From positions 930,001 through 994,000 of the forward strand of contig NZ_FNGA01000001.1 in NCBI RefSeq assembly GCF_900101105.1: DNA of 64,000 nt, read 5' to 3'. Shown in pieces: positions 9,399 through 20,305 of this stretch; positions within the stretch are counted from its first letter, which is position 1, and each line of letters opens with the position of its first letter. The translations under genes were made by a program, and so were the position numbers. This DNA comes from Maridesulfovibrio ferrireducens (GTDB lineage Bacteria > Desulfobacterota > Desulfovibrionia > Desulfovibrionales > Desulfovibrionaceae). A model generated the notes under the pieces. That model was not told the origin of the DNA. It made no database searches and saw nothing but the letters and a program-made list of their open reading frames with translations.

Positions 9399-10907
9399 AT
9401 GCAGATTAAAGCGGAAGAAATCAGCAAAATCATTGAAGATCAGATTCAAAATTATGAGTCTAAGGTCGAAATGAGCGAAACAGGTACCGTTCTTTTGGTT
9501 GGTGACGGTATCGCTCGTGTACACGGTGTTGAGAACGCAATGGCTATGGAACTCCTCGAGTTTCCTGGCGGCCTCATGGGCATGGTTCTCAACCTTGAAG
9601 AAGATAACGTCGGTGTCGCTCTCTTGGGCGATGATACCGGCATTAAAGAAGGCGACCCAGTAAAACGTACTGGCAAGCTTTTCTCCGTTCCAGTTGGACC
9701 GGCTGTTATGGGTCGTGTTGTTAACCCACTCGGTGAGCCAATTGATGGACTCGGACCAATCGAAGCTACTGAAACCCGTCCTGTTGAGCTTAAAGCTCCC
9801 GGTATCATCGCTCGTAAATCTGTACATCAGCCAATGTACACAGGCCTCAAGGCTATCGATGCAATGACTCCAGTTGGACGTGGACAGCGCGAACTCATCA
9901 TTGGTGACCGTCAGGTCGGTAAGACCGCAGTTTGTCTTGATGCTATCCTCGCACAGAAAGATTCCGGTATTCATTGTTTCTACGTAGCTATCGGACAGAA
10001 GAAAGCAGCGGTTGCTCTTGTTGCTGACATTCTCCGTAAACACGGCGCAATGGAATACACCACAATCATTTCTGCAACAGCTTCTGAGCCAGCTCCTTTG
10101 CAGTTCATTTCTGCATACACAGGTGCTACCATGGCTGAATACTACCGTGACGGTGGTAATCACGCTCTGATCGCTTATGATGACCTTTCCAAACAGGCTG
10201 TTGCATACAGACAGATGTCCCTCCTGCTTCGTCGTCCTCCAGGACGTGAAGCTTTCCCTGGTGATGTTTTCTATTTACATTCACGTCTCCTCGAGCGTTC
10301 TTGTAAAGTTAACGACAGCCTCGGAGCTGGTTCTTTGACCGCATTGCCGATCATTGAAACTCAGGCTGGTGACGTTTCCGCATATATCCCGACCAACGTT
10401 ATTTCTATTACTGATGGTCAGGTTTATCTTGAGCCAAACCTTTTCAACGCAGGTGTACGTCCAGCTATTAATGTTGGTCTGTCCGTTTCCCGTGTTGGTG
10501 GTGCAGCTCAGATCAAGGCTATGAAGCAGGTTGCCGGTACACTCCGTCTTGACCTTGCTCAGTATCGTGAACTCGCAGCTTTTGCTGCATTCGGTTCCGA
10601 CCTTGACAAAGCGACTCAGCAGAAGCTGAACCGTGGTGCTCGTTTGGTTGAGCTTCTTAAGCAGTCTCAGTTTAAACCTATGAACGTTATGCAGCAGGTT
10701 ATTTCTTTGTACGCCGGTACTCGCGGCCACATGGATGATGTTCCTGTTACTGCTGTTCGTAAGTTCGAAGAAGAACTTCTCGAATTCATCGCAAGTGCTA
10801 AGCCTGAAATTATGGAAGGCATTAAGACTAAGCAGGCTCTTGATGATGATATCGAAGGTAAGCTGAAGGCCGCTCTTGAAGAGTTTAAAAAAGGTTTCAC
10901 AGCTTAA
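9399..10907 (+). CDS. atpA: ATP synthase F1 subunit alpha
   Basis: A 502-residue alpha subunit with the non-catalytic nucleotide site. ATG 9399 ([13 protein letters not shown]) is chosen over an in-frame upstream GTG because it gives the normal alpha N-terminus. Visible motifs are the P-loop GDRQVGKT at about residues 169-176, the [13 protein letters not shown] region and the ATP synthase signature [14 protein letters not shown]. It pairs with beta in the alpha3beta3 head. Codon use is strongly biased, as expected of a highly expressed gene, which creates long antisense open frames. Confidence 0.98.
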   Translation: MQIKAEEISKIIEDQIQNYESKVEMSETGTVLLVGDGIARVHGVENAMAMELLEFPGGLMGMVLNLEEDNVGVALLGDDTGIKEGDPVKRTGKLFSVPVGPAVMGRVVNPLGEPIDGLGPIEATETRPVELKAPGIIARKSVHQPMYTGLKAIDAMTPVGRGQRELIIGDRQVGKTAVCLDAILAQKDSGIHCFYVAIGQKKAAVALVADILRKHGAMEYTTIISATASEPAPLQFISAYTGATMAEYYRDGGNHALIAYDDLSKQAVAYRQMSLLLRRPPGREAFPGDVFYLHSRLLERSCKVNDSLGAGSLTALPIIETQAGDVSAYIPTNVISITDGQVYLEPNLFNAGVRPAINVGLSVSRVGGAAQIKAMKQVAGTLRLDLAQYRELAAFAAFGSDLDKATQQKLNRGARLVELLKQSQFKPMNVMQQVISLYAGTRGHMDDVPVTAVRKFEEELLEFIASAKPEIMEGIKTKQALDDDIEGKLKAALEEFKKGFTA

Positions 10908-10922
10908 TCCTGGGAGGTACTG

Positions 10923-11801
10923 ATGGCTTCTCTTAAGGATGTCCAGAATCAAATAGTCAGTATTAAAAAGACTAAGCAGATTACCAAAGCGATGAACATG
11001 GTCGCGTCGGCTAAGCTGCGTGGCGCTCAGTCTAGAATTGACCGCTTCCGCCCTTACGCAGACAAGTTCTATGAAATGCTTGGTGATTTAGCAGCCGGAG
11101 CGGACTCTAGTGTCCACCCTCTGCTTGAAGTCCATGAAGAGATCAAGACTGTAGGCATTATGCTTATTACGTCTGATCGCGGACTTTGCGGTAGTTTTAA
11201 TACGAATATGATAAACTCGGCCTTGAAATTGGCCGCAGAAAAGAAGGCTGAAGGTAAAACTGTAAAGTTCTACTGCATTGGTAAAAAAGGCCGCGCAGCT
11301 GCTAATAAAACCGAACATGAAATCGTTGAATCATATGCTGATGAAATGGGCTCATTCGATTTTAACCTCGCGATCACTATAGGCAACAAAGTAATTGATG
11401 CCTACCTTGCTGAAGAACTGGATGAAGTTTACCTTGTTTATGGAAAGTTTGTAAGTGTTGGTTCTCAGGTGCCTACAAGACTTAAAGTTCTGCCCATGTC
11501 TTCGGATGTTGCAGCAGACGAAATTGAGTCTACATCTTCTGGCGATTACATTTATGAACCTTCTGTTGAAGGTCTTCTCGCGGAGCTTCTGCCCCGTTTT
11601 GTGAAAGTTCAGGTCTATCGCGGTCTACTTGATACGTCTACCAGCGAACATGCTGCACGTATGGCTGCTATGGATAATGCATCCAGAGCATGCGACGACA
11701 TGACTGAATCATTGACCTTGCTTTATAACAAAACTAGGCAGGCCGCTATTACCGCGGATCTTATGGACATTGTCGGCGGCGCAGAAGCGCTGAAAGGATA
11801 A
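10923..11801 (+). CDS. atpG: ATP synthase F1 subunit gamma
   Basis: A 292-residue gamma subunit, the central rotor shaft. N-terminal helix SLKDVQNQIVSIKKTKQITKAM and C-terminal helix with AARMAAMDNASRACDDM form the coiled coil inside the head; TSDRGLCGSFN marks the central Rossmann-like domain. A GGGAGGTACTG ribosome site precedes ATG 10923. It lies 15 nt after atpA and 17 nt before atpD. Confidence 0.97.
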   Translation: MASLKDVQNQIVSIKKTKQITKAMNMVASAKLRGAQSRIDRFRPYADKFYEMLGDLAAGADSSVHPLLEVHEEIKTVGIMLITSDRGLCGSFNTNMINSALKLAAEKKAEGKTVKFYCIGKKGRAAANKTEHEIVESYADEMGSFDFNLAITIGNKVIDAYLAEELDEVYLVYGKFVSVGSQVPTRLKVLPMSSDVAADEIESTSSGDYIYEPSVEGLLAELLPRFVKVQVYRGLLDTSTSEHAARMAAMDNASRACDDMTESLTLLYNKTRQAAITADLMDIVGGAEALKG

Positions 11802-11806
11802 TATAG

Positions 11807-13222
<1,416 letters not shown>

Positions 13223-13236
13223 CATAGGACGCGATT

Positions 13237-13665
13237 ATGGCTAGTAAGCTCCTCTTGGAAATCGTTACTCCTGATCGCAAGGTCCTTTCTCAGGAAGTCG
13301 ACTATGTCGGCGCCCCTGGGATTGAGGGTGAGTTTGGTATAATGGCCAATCATATACCCTTCCTTTCAGCTCTCGGCGTTGGAAACCTTTATTATAAAGA
13401 AGGTTCTCGTACTCACTATATATTCGTTTCCGGTGGCTTCGCAGAAGTTGGAAACAATAAAGTGACTATATTAGCGGAAGTTGCTGAAAAGGCCGTTGAG
13501 ATCGATATCGCTCGGGCTCAAAAAGCTCAGGAAAAAGCGAAACTTCGTATGACGAAAGCTCAGGATCGCATTGAATCAGCTCGTGCACAGGCAGCTCTTC
13601 AGAGAGCTCTTGCCCGCCTAAGCTGTAAAGATGCGGCTCAGCATGCAGGAACAACAACTCACTAG
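13237..13665 (+). CDS. atpC: ATP synthase F1 subunit epsilon
   Basis: A 142-residue epsilon subunit with an N-terminal beta-sandwich ([24 protein letters not shown], then [16 protein letters not shown]) and a C-terminal helical hairpin (about residues 88-133). The helical domain is the regulatory element that can inhibit ATP hydrolysis. It is the last gene of the operon and is followed by a strong terminator. Confidence 0.95.
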   Translation: MASKLLLEIVTPDRKVLSQEVDYVGAPGIEGEFGIMANHIPFLSALGVGNLYYKEGSRTHYIFVSGGFAEVGNNKVTILAEVAEKAVEIDIARAQKAQEKAKLRMTKAQDRIESARAQAALQRALARLSCKDAAQHAGTTTH

Positions 13666-13701
13666 AGTTTAGTTTCAGCCTCAAAAGCCCCATGGCTATT
13701 T

Positions 13702-13737
13702 AGGAGCAGACTGTTTTAACAGTCTGCTCCTTTTTTT
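13702..13737 (+). terminator. Intrinsic terminator of the mre-atp block
   Basis: A perfect 12-bp stem (13702-13713 with 13720-13731) with a 6-nt loop is followed by a run of T. It ends the atp operon. Confidence 0.95.
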
Positions 13738-14029
13738 CGGAAAATTTATATTTATGTGAAAAACGACATTTATTCGTGGATTAATATTTGATTATTAAGT
13801 TTTATTTATTTCAATTTATGTGTTGTAAAAAATATGAATGCAATTGAAGTTATATCTAGTAAATATGCAAATCATTTAAATCGATCACAAGCACGTGTAA
13901 GTGTATGGAATTGTGTTGTTATATTTTGCAGATCATACCGAAAATAATTTAGATTTTAAATCTTTGTTCATTTACTCTGGTAATGCAACCTGATAACTAG
14001 TTGCCAGTAATAAATACGGAGAGATTATA
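13738..14029. other. AT-rich gap before glmU
   Basis: No credible gene is seen between the atp terminator and glmU. The DNA is very AT-rich and should hold the glmU promoter. TTGCAG at about 13926 with TTAGAT 17 nt later is one weak candidate. A 36-codon frame starting near 13834 lacks a ribosome site. CGGAGAG just before 14030 is the glmU ribosome site. Confidence 0.5.
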
Positions 14030-15412
14030 ATGCACGATTCATTTGCCTGTGCCCTCGTCCTCGCTGGAGGAAAAGGAACACGTATGCACTCTGAGAAGCC
14101 TAAGGTTCTTAAGACTCTTTTAGGCGAATCAATGCTCTATTATGTTTACAACGCCTTGCGTCCATCCATCGGTGATGAGATATTTACAATAGTTGGTTTC
14201 GGTTCCGAATATGTTGAAGATTCTTTTCCTCAAATGAAGGAGAAGTTTGTTCTTCAAAAAGAGCAACTCGGAACCGGGCACGCCTTGCAGCAAGGTTGGG
14301 AGCGGATTAAAGCTTCCGGTCTTGAATACTGTCTGGTCATAAACGGAGATACTCCGCTTATAGGTGCAAAATCTGTCAGTGATTTTCTGGAAGCGGTTAA
14401 AGAAGACGGTGCCGACTTGTCTTTTGTTACAATCACGCCTAAAGACCCGTGTCAGTTCGGGCGGGTGATTCGTAATAAGGCGGGTCAGGTTACGGCAATT
14501 GTTGAAGCGAAAGATTATGACGAGTCTGTTTATGGACCTGTCAGCGGTGAAGTGAATGCCGGAATTTACTGTCTGAAAATATCAGCTGTAGAAGAATTAT
14601 TGTCCAAGCTTACCAATGAAAACAAAAGTGGTGAGTATTATATTACTGATTTGGTCGATCTCGCCGTTGAATGCGGAATGAATGTGACGGCCGTTGATTG
14701 TGGAGATTCAGTTGATCTCATGGGTATTAATAATCCTTATGAGCTTGCAAATGCGGAATCAACGTTAAGAATGAGAATTGCAGAAAATTGGTTGCGTTCC
14801 GGCGTAATAATCCATAATTGGGAGTCCGCAGTTATCGGGCCTCGTGTAAAGATCAAGCCGGGTGTAGAAATTACTGGACCATGCGAGCTTTATGGTGAAA
14901 CTTCTATTGCATCGGGTGCAGTAATTAAATCTCACGTTGTAATTACTGATAGCAGTATTGCCGAGAATGCCGAAATTAAGGCATACAGTCATTTAGAAGA
15001 AGCAAATGTCGGCCCCAAGTGTGCAGTAGGTCCTTACGGTCGACTTCGTCCGGGGGCTGTTCTTGAAGAAGGGGCAAAGATAGGAAATTTTGTTGAGATG
15101 AAAAAGGCTGTCCTTGGAAAAGGAGCAAAAGCCGGTCATCTGACTTACCTTGGAGACAGTGAAATCGGGGCGGGGACAAATATCGGTGCAGGGACAATTA
15201 CCTGCAATTATGACGGAAAAAATAAGTTTAAAACCATAATAGGTGAAAACGCATTTATCGGTAGTAACACAGCTCTTATAGCTCCTGTCACTATCGGACG
15301 CGGCGCACTGATTGCTGCCGGATCAACTATTACTAAAGATGTGAATGACGGTGATTTAGCTGTAGCTAGATCAAAGCAAGTCAACATTTCCCGGACTTCT
15401 CAGAAGTCTTGA
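14030..15412 (+). CDS. glmU: Bifunctional UDP-N-acetylglucosamine diphosphorylase/glucosamine-1-phosphate N-acetyltransferase
   Basis: A 460-residue two-domain enzyme that acetylates glucosamine-1-phosphate and then makes UDP-GlcNAc, the precursor of peptidoglycan and lipopolysaccharide. The N-terminal uridylyltransferase domain carries LAGGKGTRMHSEKPK (residues 11-25) and the C-terminal domain is a left-handed beta-helix of hexapeptide repeats, with GRLRPGA, KAGHLTYLGDSEIG and NIGAGTITCNYDG as the acetyltransferase marks. Its place between cell-wall and cell-division genes fits its product. Confidence 0.97.
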   Translation: MHDSFACALVLAGGKGTRMHSEKPKVLKTLLGESMLYYVYNALRPSIGDEIFTIVGFGSEYVEDSFPQMKEKFVLQKEQLGTGHALQQGWERIKASGLEYCLVINGDTPLIGAKSVSDFLEAVKEDGADLSFVTITPKDPCQFGRVIRNKAGQVTAIVEAKDYDESVYGPVSGEVNAGIYCLKISAVEELLSKLTNENKSGEYYITDLVDLAVECGMNVTAVDCGDSVDLMGINNPYELANAESTLRMRIAENWLRSGVIIHNWESAVIGPRVKIKPGVEITGPCELYGETSIASGAVIKSHVVITDSSIAENAEIKAYSHLEEANVGPKCAVGPYGRLRPGAVLEEGAKIGNFVEMKKAVLGKGAKAGHLTYLGDSEIGAGTNIGAGTITCNYDGKNKFKTIIGENAFIGSNTALIAPVTIGRGALIAAGSTITKDVNDGDLAVARSKQVNISRTSQKS

Positions 15413-15443
15413 TTTTGTAAAGATAAGGTATTAGGTTAGAAGA

Positions 15444-15620
15444 ATGGAAATAATCGCTCAATTGGAAGAACGTTTCGATAAAATGTTGCAAAAGATTAAA
15501 CAACTCGAAGAAGAGAATGCTTTTCTTCTTGAAGAGATTGAGCAGGAGAAACAGCGCAAGGACGAAGTCCGAGGGCGTATTGAGTTTCTTCTGAGTAAAG
15601 TTGAAGGAAATCTTGAATAA
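15444..15620 (+). CDS. zapB: ZapB-like small coiled-coil cell division protein
   Basis: A 58-residue gene, ATG 15444 to TAA 15618-15620. The protein starts MEIIAQLEERFDKML and is almost wholly a predicted coiled coil with heptads of L, I, E and K, and it has no other domain. AGGTTAGA lies upstream of the start. Such short coiled-coil genes directly before zapA are typical in Desulfovibrio relatives and correspond to ZapB, the partner of ZapA at the Z-ring. The sequence is too simple for identity by motif, so the name rests on size, coiled-coil character and position. Confidence 0.72.
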   Translation: MEIIAQLEERFDKMLQKIKQLEEENAFLLEEIEQEKQRKDEVRGRIEFLLSKVEGNLE

Positions 15621-15717
15621 GAGTTTTTGTTTTTCTGTCCGGGATGTATGACAATTTGTTATTATATTCTAGGTGGTTTAATGTAAAATTCTAGAGGATG
15701 ATGGTAGTCATACAAAT

Positions 15718-15966
15718 ATGCCTCGTTATACGATACCGGTTCTCGGCCTTGAAATTTCTTTCAAGACCGATGCGGACAAAGTTAGAATAGAAGCCGCAAA
15801 GGATGTGCTTGAAGACCGGTTCGGTGAACTTACGCGGGGCGGAAAGGATGTTAGTAGGGAAAAATTGCTGACTTGTTTAGCCTTAAGCCTTGCTGACGAC
15901 TACCTTGAACACGGCCGCAAGATCGAAATGATGGAAGAGAAGATAAACGCGCTATTAGAGAAGTGA
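15718..15966 (+). CDS. zapA: Cell division protein ZapA
   Basis: An 82-residue Z-ring stabiliser. The N-terminal part YTIPVLGLEISFKTDADKV corresponds to the beta-strand FtsZ-contact domain; the C-terminal part (LALSLADDYLEHGRKIEMMEEKINALLE) is the dimer coiled coil. The length is slightly short but normal for ZapA in this group. A 6S RNA follows directly, the same zapA-ssrS linkage as in Escherichia coli and many other Proteobacteria, which supports both calls. Confidence 0.9.
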   Translation: MPRYTIPVLGLEISFKTDADKVRIEAAKDVLEDRFGELTRGGKDVSREKLLTCLALSLADDYLEHGRKIEMMEEKINALLEK

Positions 15967-16006
15967 TTTGTGATCGCTCAAGTGATCATAATTAGGATAT
16001 AGATAT

Positions 16007-16190
16007 ATTTCCCTGGGGAGTACGTGATTGCCCTATAGATTCTGAACCAATATATTAAGAAAGGGAGCATGTATCTTCGGAGTGGTGTGCACGCCCGGTT
16101 TACCGGGAAGCCTGAAGCTCCGAGTACCGCGCCCACCTGTTAGACTAGGTTCTAACTTATACGGCAACACGGCATCTCCGGGGTCCCTAA
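16007..16190 (+). ncRNA. ssrS: 6S RNA
   Basis: 6S RNA binds the sigma-70 RNA polymerase holoenzyme by imitating an open promoter and lowers transcription in slow growth. The 5' end CCCUGGGGA (16011-16019) pairs with UCUCCGGGG near 16175-16183 to close a long rod. The 3' part reads GGCATCTCCGGGG, very close to the conserved GGCATCTCGG of enterobacterial 6S. The interior also has the expected elements: GAACCAATAT, a GTGCACGCCC region and AAGCCT. It sits directly after zapA. Ends are estimated from pairing, about +/-5 nt. A weak promoter (TAGGAT at 15993) precedes it. Confidence 0.9.
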
Positions 16191-16205
16191 CAGGGATCCG
16201 CAGAA

Positions 16206-16240
16206 TTTATAGCAATTAACAGGATATTAATTGCTATAAA
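16206..16240. repeat. Perfect 14-bp inverted repeat after 6S RNA
   Basis: Bases 16206-16219 and 16227-16240 are exact reverse complements around a 7-nt loop. The stem is A/U-rich and no T-run follows. It could be the 3' processing hairpin of the 6S precursor, a weak terminator, or an operator for rny. Confidence 0.7.
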
Positions 16241-16382
16241 GCTGTTTAATCCACACAACTCCTCTGCTAAAAGCCTCCGTCTCTTTTCTATTCTCCATGG
16301 AAGATTGTTACCTCTGATCGTTAGTTGATCGGTAGTGAAAAATCAGGTCTTAGAGGGCCTGTCAACATAAAAGGAGAATGGC

Positions 16383-17939
16383 ATGTTTGGGGATTTTTTT
16401 CTGATATTATTTGGAATGGCCCTAGGTGCCGCAGGCGGATATGCCCTGCACCGTTATGTGAATTCGAAGCGTTTAGCCGATTCACAGGGTTTGGCTGATA
16501 GAATTGTGCAGGAGGCTCGGAAAGAAGCCGAAGCCATGAAAAAAGAACTCAGACTTCAGGCCCAGGATGAAGTATATGCTCTTAAAAAAGAGCAGGAAAA
16601 TGAGTACAAAGAAATAGAACGCGGCCTGAAAAAACAGGAAGAGCGTCTTCAAGAAAAAGAAGAGCGTCTTGAGAAGAAGCTTGAAACAGTTGCCGGGAAA
16701 GAGTCTGAGGTTTTGGCTCTTGAAAAGCGCATGATTAAGCAGGAAAAGAAGCTCGAAGAACTTCGCGAAGGTCTTGAAAGAAGAAAAGATGAGCATGAAC
16801 GCAAGTTGCAGGAAGTTTCAGGACTGACTGTTGAGGAAGCTCGCGAAAAACTCATGACAGAAATAGAAAGCCGGACTCGTCACGAAGCTGGTAAAATGGT
16901 TCGTGCTATTGAAATGGAAGCAAAAGAAGAAGGCAGTCGTAAGGCTCGCAAAATTCTTGCTCTTGCTATCCAGCGTTACTCCGGTGACTACATTAATGAG
17001 CAGACAGTTACTGCTGTTGCTTTGCCATCAGAAGATATGAAAGGGCGTATTATCGGTCGTGAAGGTAGAAATATCAGAGCGCTTGAAGCCGCTACAGGGG
17101 TTGACCTCATCATTGATGATACTCCTGAAACAGTTGTTCTTTCAGCATACAGCCCGCTTCGTCGCGAAATCGCAAAGCAGGCTCTTGAAAGACTTATTCA
17201 TGACGGTCGCATTCATCCTGCACGTATCGAAGATATCGTGGCTAAAGTTGAACAGGAAATGGATGTTAAGCTTCGTGAAATAGGTGAACAGGCTACGTTT
17301 GATGTCGGCGTTCACGGCATCCATCCTGAGATTGTAAAACTTCTTGGGCAATTACAGTATAGAACCAGTTATTCTCAGAACGTGCTTCAGCATTCTCTCG
17401 AAGTTGCATTCCTTTGCGGCATTATGGCTGCGGAACTCGGAATGGATGAGAAGATCGCTAAGCGTGCAGGTCTGCTTCATGATATCGGTAAGGCTGTTGA
17501 CCATGAAATCGAAGGTCCTCATGCTGTAATCGGTGCTGATATTGCTAAAAAACATGGTGAATCCAAAGAGATTATCCATGCAATTCAGGCTCATCATGAA
17601 GACATTCCTCCTCAGTCAATTCTGGCAACACTTGTTCAGGCTGCTGACAGTCTTTCCGGTGCACGTCCCGGAGCAAGAAAGGAACTTCTTGAAAACTATG
17701 TGAAGCGCCTTGAAGAACTTGAAAATGTTGCTACCGGATTTGATGGAGTTTCTAAGGCTTACGCCATTCAGGCCGGCCGAGAAATCAGAGTTATGGTCGA
17801 TGCTGAAAAAGTTACCGACGATAATACACATATGCTTTGTAAAGACATTGCTACTAAGATTGAAAACAACATGACCTATCCAGGTCAGATTCGTGTAACC
17901 GTTATTCGCGAACGTCGTTCCGTAGGTTATGCAAAATAG
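16383..17939 (+). CDS. rny: Ribonuclease Y
   Basis: A 518-residue membrane-anchored endoribonuclease that starts mRNA decay. Domains in order: N-terminal membrane helix (about 3-22), long charged coiled coil (about 28-150), KH RNA-binding domain with GRIIGREGRNIRALE near residue 221, and HD metal-dependent nuclease domain with HDIGKAVDHE near residue 366. The C-terminal RIRVTVIRE-type ending is also typical (here GQIRVTVIRERRSVGYAK). AAAAGGAG precedes the ATG. The next gene is the ymdB-like phosphodiesterase, the same pairing as in Bacillus. Confidence 0.97.
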   Translation: MFGDFFLILFGMALGAAGGYALHRYVNSKRLADSQGLADRIVQEARKEAEAMKKELRLQAQDEVYALKKEQENEYKEIERGLKKQEERLQEKEERLEKKLETVAGKESEVLALEKRMIKQEKKLEELREGLERRKDEHERKLQEVSGLTVEEAREKLMTEIESRTRHEAGKMVRAIEMEAKEEGSRKARKILALAIQRYSGDYINEQTVTAVALPSEDMKGRIIGREGRNIRALEAATGVDLIIDDTPETVVLSAYSPLRREIAKQALERLIHDGRIHPARIEDIVAKVEQEMDVKLREIGEQATFDVGVHGIHPEIVKLLGQLQYRTSYSQNVLQHSLEVAFLCGIMAAELGMDEKIAKRAGLLHDIGKAVDHEIEGPHAVIGADIAKKHGESKEIIHAIQAHHEDIPPQSILATLVQAADSLSGARPGARKELLENYVKRLEELENVATGFDGVSKAYAIQAGREIRVMVDAEKVTDDNTHMLCKDIATKIENNMTYPGQIRVTVIRERRSVGYAK

Positions 17940-17950
17940 ATGAGTTTTAT

Positions 17951-18001
17951 AGCGGCCCGGAGGGTCTGCCCCTTCGGGCCGACTTTCCTGCCGCTTTTTT
18001 C
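17951..18001 (+). terminator. Terminator after rny
   Basis: GGCCCGGAGGG pairs with CCCTTCGGGCC (one G-U pair), and an outer AGCGG/CCGCT stem runs into six T. Read-through into the ymdB-like gene 25 nt later is possible. Confidence 0.75.
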
Positions 18002-18025
18002 TACAAATTTCAGATCTACCGCTAG

Positions 18026-18826
18026 GTGAACACAGTGCGGATTCTTTTTCTTGGTGACATATTCGGCAGACCCGGAAGAAAGGGTATTGCTTTAAAGATG
18101 ACTGACCTTCGTAAGAGGCTCAGTCTTGATCTTATTGTGGCCAATGGAGAAAACGCTTCATCTGGAGTAGGTCTTTCTCTCAAAAATGCTAAAGAGCTTC
18201 TCGGTTGCGGAATTGATATCTTAACGTCCGGCAATCATATCTGGAAATTTCAGAATATATACTCCTATCTTAATACCTGTGATAAAATTGTTAGGCCTGC
18301 AAATGTTGCAGAAGGTGCACCCGGAAGAGGCTGGACTTCTTTTCAAATACGGGAAGGCTTATCTGTAGCTGTTGTAAATCTTCAGGGACGAACTTTCATG
18401 AGTGCGTGCGAATGTCCTTTTCGAGGCGCGGACAAAATTCTTGAAGAGATCCCGTCTGAGATAAAGGTGATTTTAGTTGATTTTCATGCTGAGGCAACGT
18501 CTGAAAAACAATGTCTCAGCCGCTATCTTGATGGACGGGTTTCAGCTGTTCTAGGCACGCATACCCATGTTCAGACTAATGATGCCCGAATTTTAGAAAA
18601 CGGCTGCGGTTATATTACGGATGCTGGAATGTGCGGCCCTGTTGATTCCTGTCTGGGACTTGCTCCCGGCCCTGTTATTAAAAGGTTTGTGACCGGATTG
18701 CCTCAGAAATGGCGTGTTGCCGGTGGTCCTGTTGAATTGCAGGGAGTCGTGCTTGATATTGACGAAGAGACAGGAAAAACAGTTTCCATTGATGTCTGGA
18801 AGACCGATCCTATCATCGGTTGCTAA
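18026..18826 (+). CDS. YmdB/TIGR00282-family metallophosphoesterase
   Basis: A 266-residue cytoplasmic phosphodiesterase of the YmdB family, which in Bacillus cleaves 2',3'-cyclic nucleotides. Metal-binding motifs are seen in order: LGDIFGRPG, NGENASSGVG, TSGNHIW, DFHAEATSEK and GTHTHVQTND. The start is GTG 18026 (a second in-frame GTG is at 18035); the ribosome site is weak, perhaps because translation follows rny. YmdB and RNase Y interact in Bacillus, so co-location here suggests the same link to RNA turnover. Confidence 0.9.
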   Translation: MNTVRILFLGDIFGRPGRKGIALKMTDLRKRLSLDLIVANGENASSGVGLSLKNAKELLGCGIDILTSGNHIWKFQNIYSYLNTCDKIVRPANVAEGAPGRGWTSFQIREGLSVAVVNLQGRTFMSACECPFRGADKILEEIPSEIKVILVDFHAEATSEKQCLSRYLDGRVSAVLGTHTHVQTNDARILENGCGYITDAGMCGPVDSCLGLAPGPVIKRFVTGLPQKWRVAGGPVELQGVVLDIDEETGKTVSIDVWKTDPIIGC

Positions 18827-18891
18827 TAATTTTTATGTTTAAAATTGCTTTTTAATAAGGCAATCAGGATAAATTCAATAAAGAGGTAAAA

Positions 18892-20160
18892 ATGAATATT
18901 TATGATGAGCTTAAGTGGCGCGGGTTGATTCATCAGGTTTCTGACGAAGACAAGGTTCGTGAATATTTGTCTACTCCCGGAAGAAGCATGTATTGCGGCT
19001 TCGACCCCACTGCCAGCAGTCTTCACATTGGTAATCTGGTTCCTCTCCTTTGTCTCGTACGCATGAAAAGAGCTGGGCATAATCCTTTATTTCTGCTTGG
19101 CGGAGCAACCGGAAGGGTCGGTGATCCTAGCGGTAAAGATAAAGAACGTGAGTTTTTAAGTATCGAAAAGATTGAAGCTCAGGTGGAAAAAATCAAGACC
19201 CAGATTGAAGGGTTTTGTGAACGCAATACAGGTTCTAAAGCAGAAGTCGTTAATAATTACGATTGGATGAAAGATATTTCTTTCCTTGATATGCTCCGCG
19301 AGGTGGGTAAGCATTTCACTGTAAACTGGATGCTTGCCAAAGAATCGGTAAAAGGCCGTTTTGGACGCGAAGATGTCGGTATTTCTTATACCGAGTTCAG
19401 TTACATGCTCCTTCAGTCTTATGATTATTATCATCTTTATCAGGAAAAAGGCTGCCAGCTTCAGATTGGCGGCGGCGACCAGTGGGGCAATATTACTGCC
19501 GGATGCGAACTTGTCCGTCGTAAAGCTGCGGGCGAAGGTTATGCTCTGACTTTCCCGCTTATTACTACTGCTTCGGGTAAGAAATTTGGTAAGAGTGAGA
19601 AAGGCGCCATTTTCCTGAATGCTGAAATGACTTCTCCTTACACATTCTATCAGTTCTGGATTAATACAGACGACAGGGATGTTATTAACTTCCTTAAGTT
19701 CTTCACTTTCCTGACTGAGGAAGAAATTTCTGAGCTTGAGAAGAGTCATGAAGAAGCTCCGCACATGCGTATACCGCACAAGCGTCTTGCAGAAGAAACT
19801 ACTATCATGATTCACGGCAAGGAAGAGCTTGAAAAAGTTCAGGCTGCAACTGTAGCTCTTTTTGGCGGAGGCGACGTTAAATCTGTAGATTCCGCGACAC
19901 TTCGTGAAGCCATGGAAGCCGCTCCGGGCGTAGAATATGCTGCTGATGCTCTTCCTGATCTTCCGCAGATTCTTATGGATCTGGGACTCGTTAAATCAAA
20001 AGGTCAGGCTCGCAAAGATATTACCGCCGGCGGTCTTTATATCAATAATGAACGTGTCAGCGATTTTGGATACATTCCTGTTGATGCCGATTTTATAGGC
20101 GGAGAAGTTCTACTTATCCGTAAAGGTAAAAAGAGTTACGGCCTTGTAACCCGCAAGTAA
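18892..20160 (+). CDS. tyrS: Tyrosine--tRNA ligase
   Basis: A 422-residue class I synthetase that charges tRNA-Tyr. The HIGH-type motif is HIGN (residues 45-48), and the KMSKS-type motif is KFGKS (231-235), which marks the TyrRS subgroup with KFGKS. GGGDQWGNITAG is the tyrosine-binding signature. The C-terminal 65 residues form an S4 RNA-binding domain (GQARKDITAGGLYINNERV). AAGAGG precedes the ATG. It is followed by an intrinsic terminator. Confidence 0.97.
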   Translation: MNIYDELKWRGLIHQVSDEDKVREYLSTPGRSMYCGFDPTASSLHIGNLVPLLCLVRMKRAGHNPLFLLGGATGRVGDPSGKDKEREFLSIEKIEAQVEKIKTQIEGFCERNTGSKAEVVNNYDWMKDISFLDMLREVGKHFTVNWMLAKESVKGRFGREDVGISYTEFSYMLLQSYDYYHLYQEKGCQLQIGGGDQWGNITAGCELVRRKAAGEGYALTFPLITTASGKKFGKSEKGAIFLNAEMTSPYTFYQFWINTDDRDVINFLKFFTFLTEEEISELEKSHEEAPHMRIPHKRLAEETTIMIHGKEELEKVQAATVALFGGGDVKSVDSATLREAMEAAPGVEYAADALPDLPQILMDLGLVKSKGQARKDITAGGLYINNERVSDFGYIPVDADFIGGEVLLIRKGKKSYGLVTRK

Positions 20161-20185
20161 TTTTATTGTTTATTATGTTTTAATT

Positions 20186-20227
20186 ACGGCCCGTTCAAGC
20201 TCAGTGCTTTTTCGGGTCGTTTTTTTT
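20186..20227 (+). terminator. Terminator after tyrS
   Basis: ACGGCCCG (20186-20193) pairs with CGGGTCGT (20213-20220, one G-U), followed by eight T. Confidence 0.85.
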
Positions 20228-20305
20228 ATAAGGTGCCAGCTTAGCTTTGCAACCAAGGTGAAGAAAGTTATCCTGCACCGTTGTTGCTTAAAAATTGGAG
20301 AAAAT

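Noticed and set aside
9378-10952. Long antisense open frames opposite atpA
   Set aside because: They are shadows of the biased codon use in atpA; their products are low-complexity Ser/Asn/Phe-rich strings.
13834-13944. 36-codon frame in the atpC-glmU gap
   Set aside because: No ribosome site, AT-rich random-like composition and no recognisable protein character.
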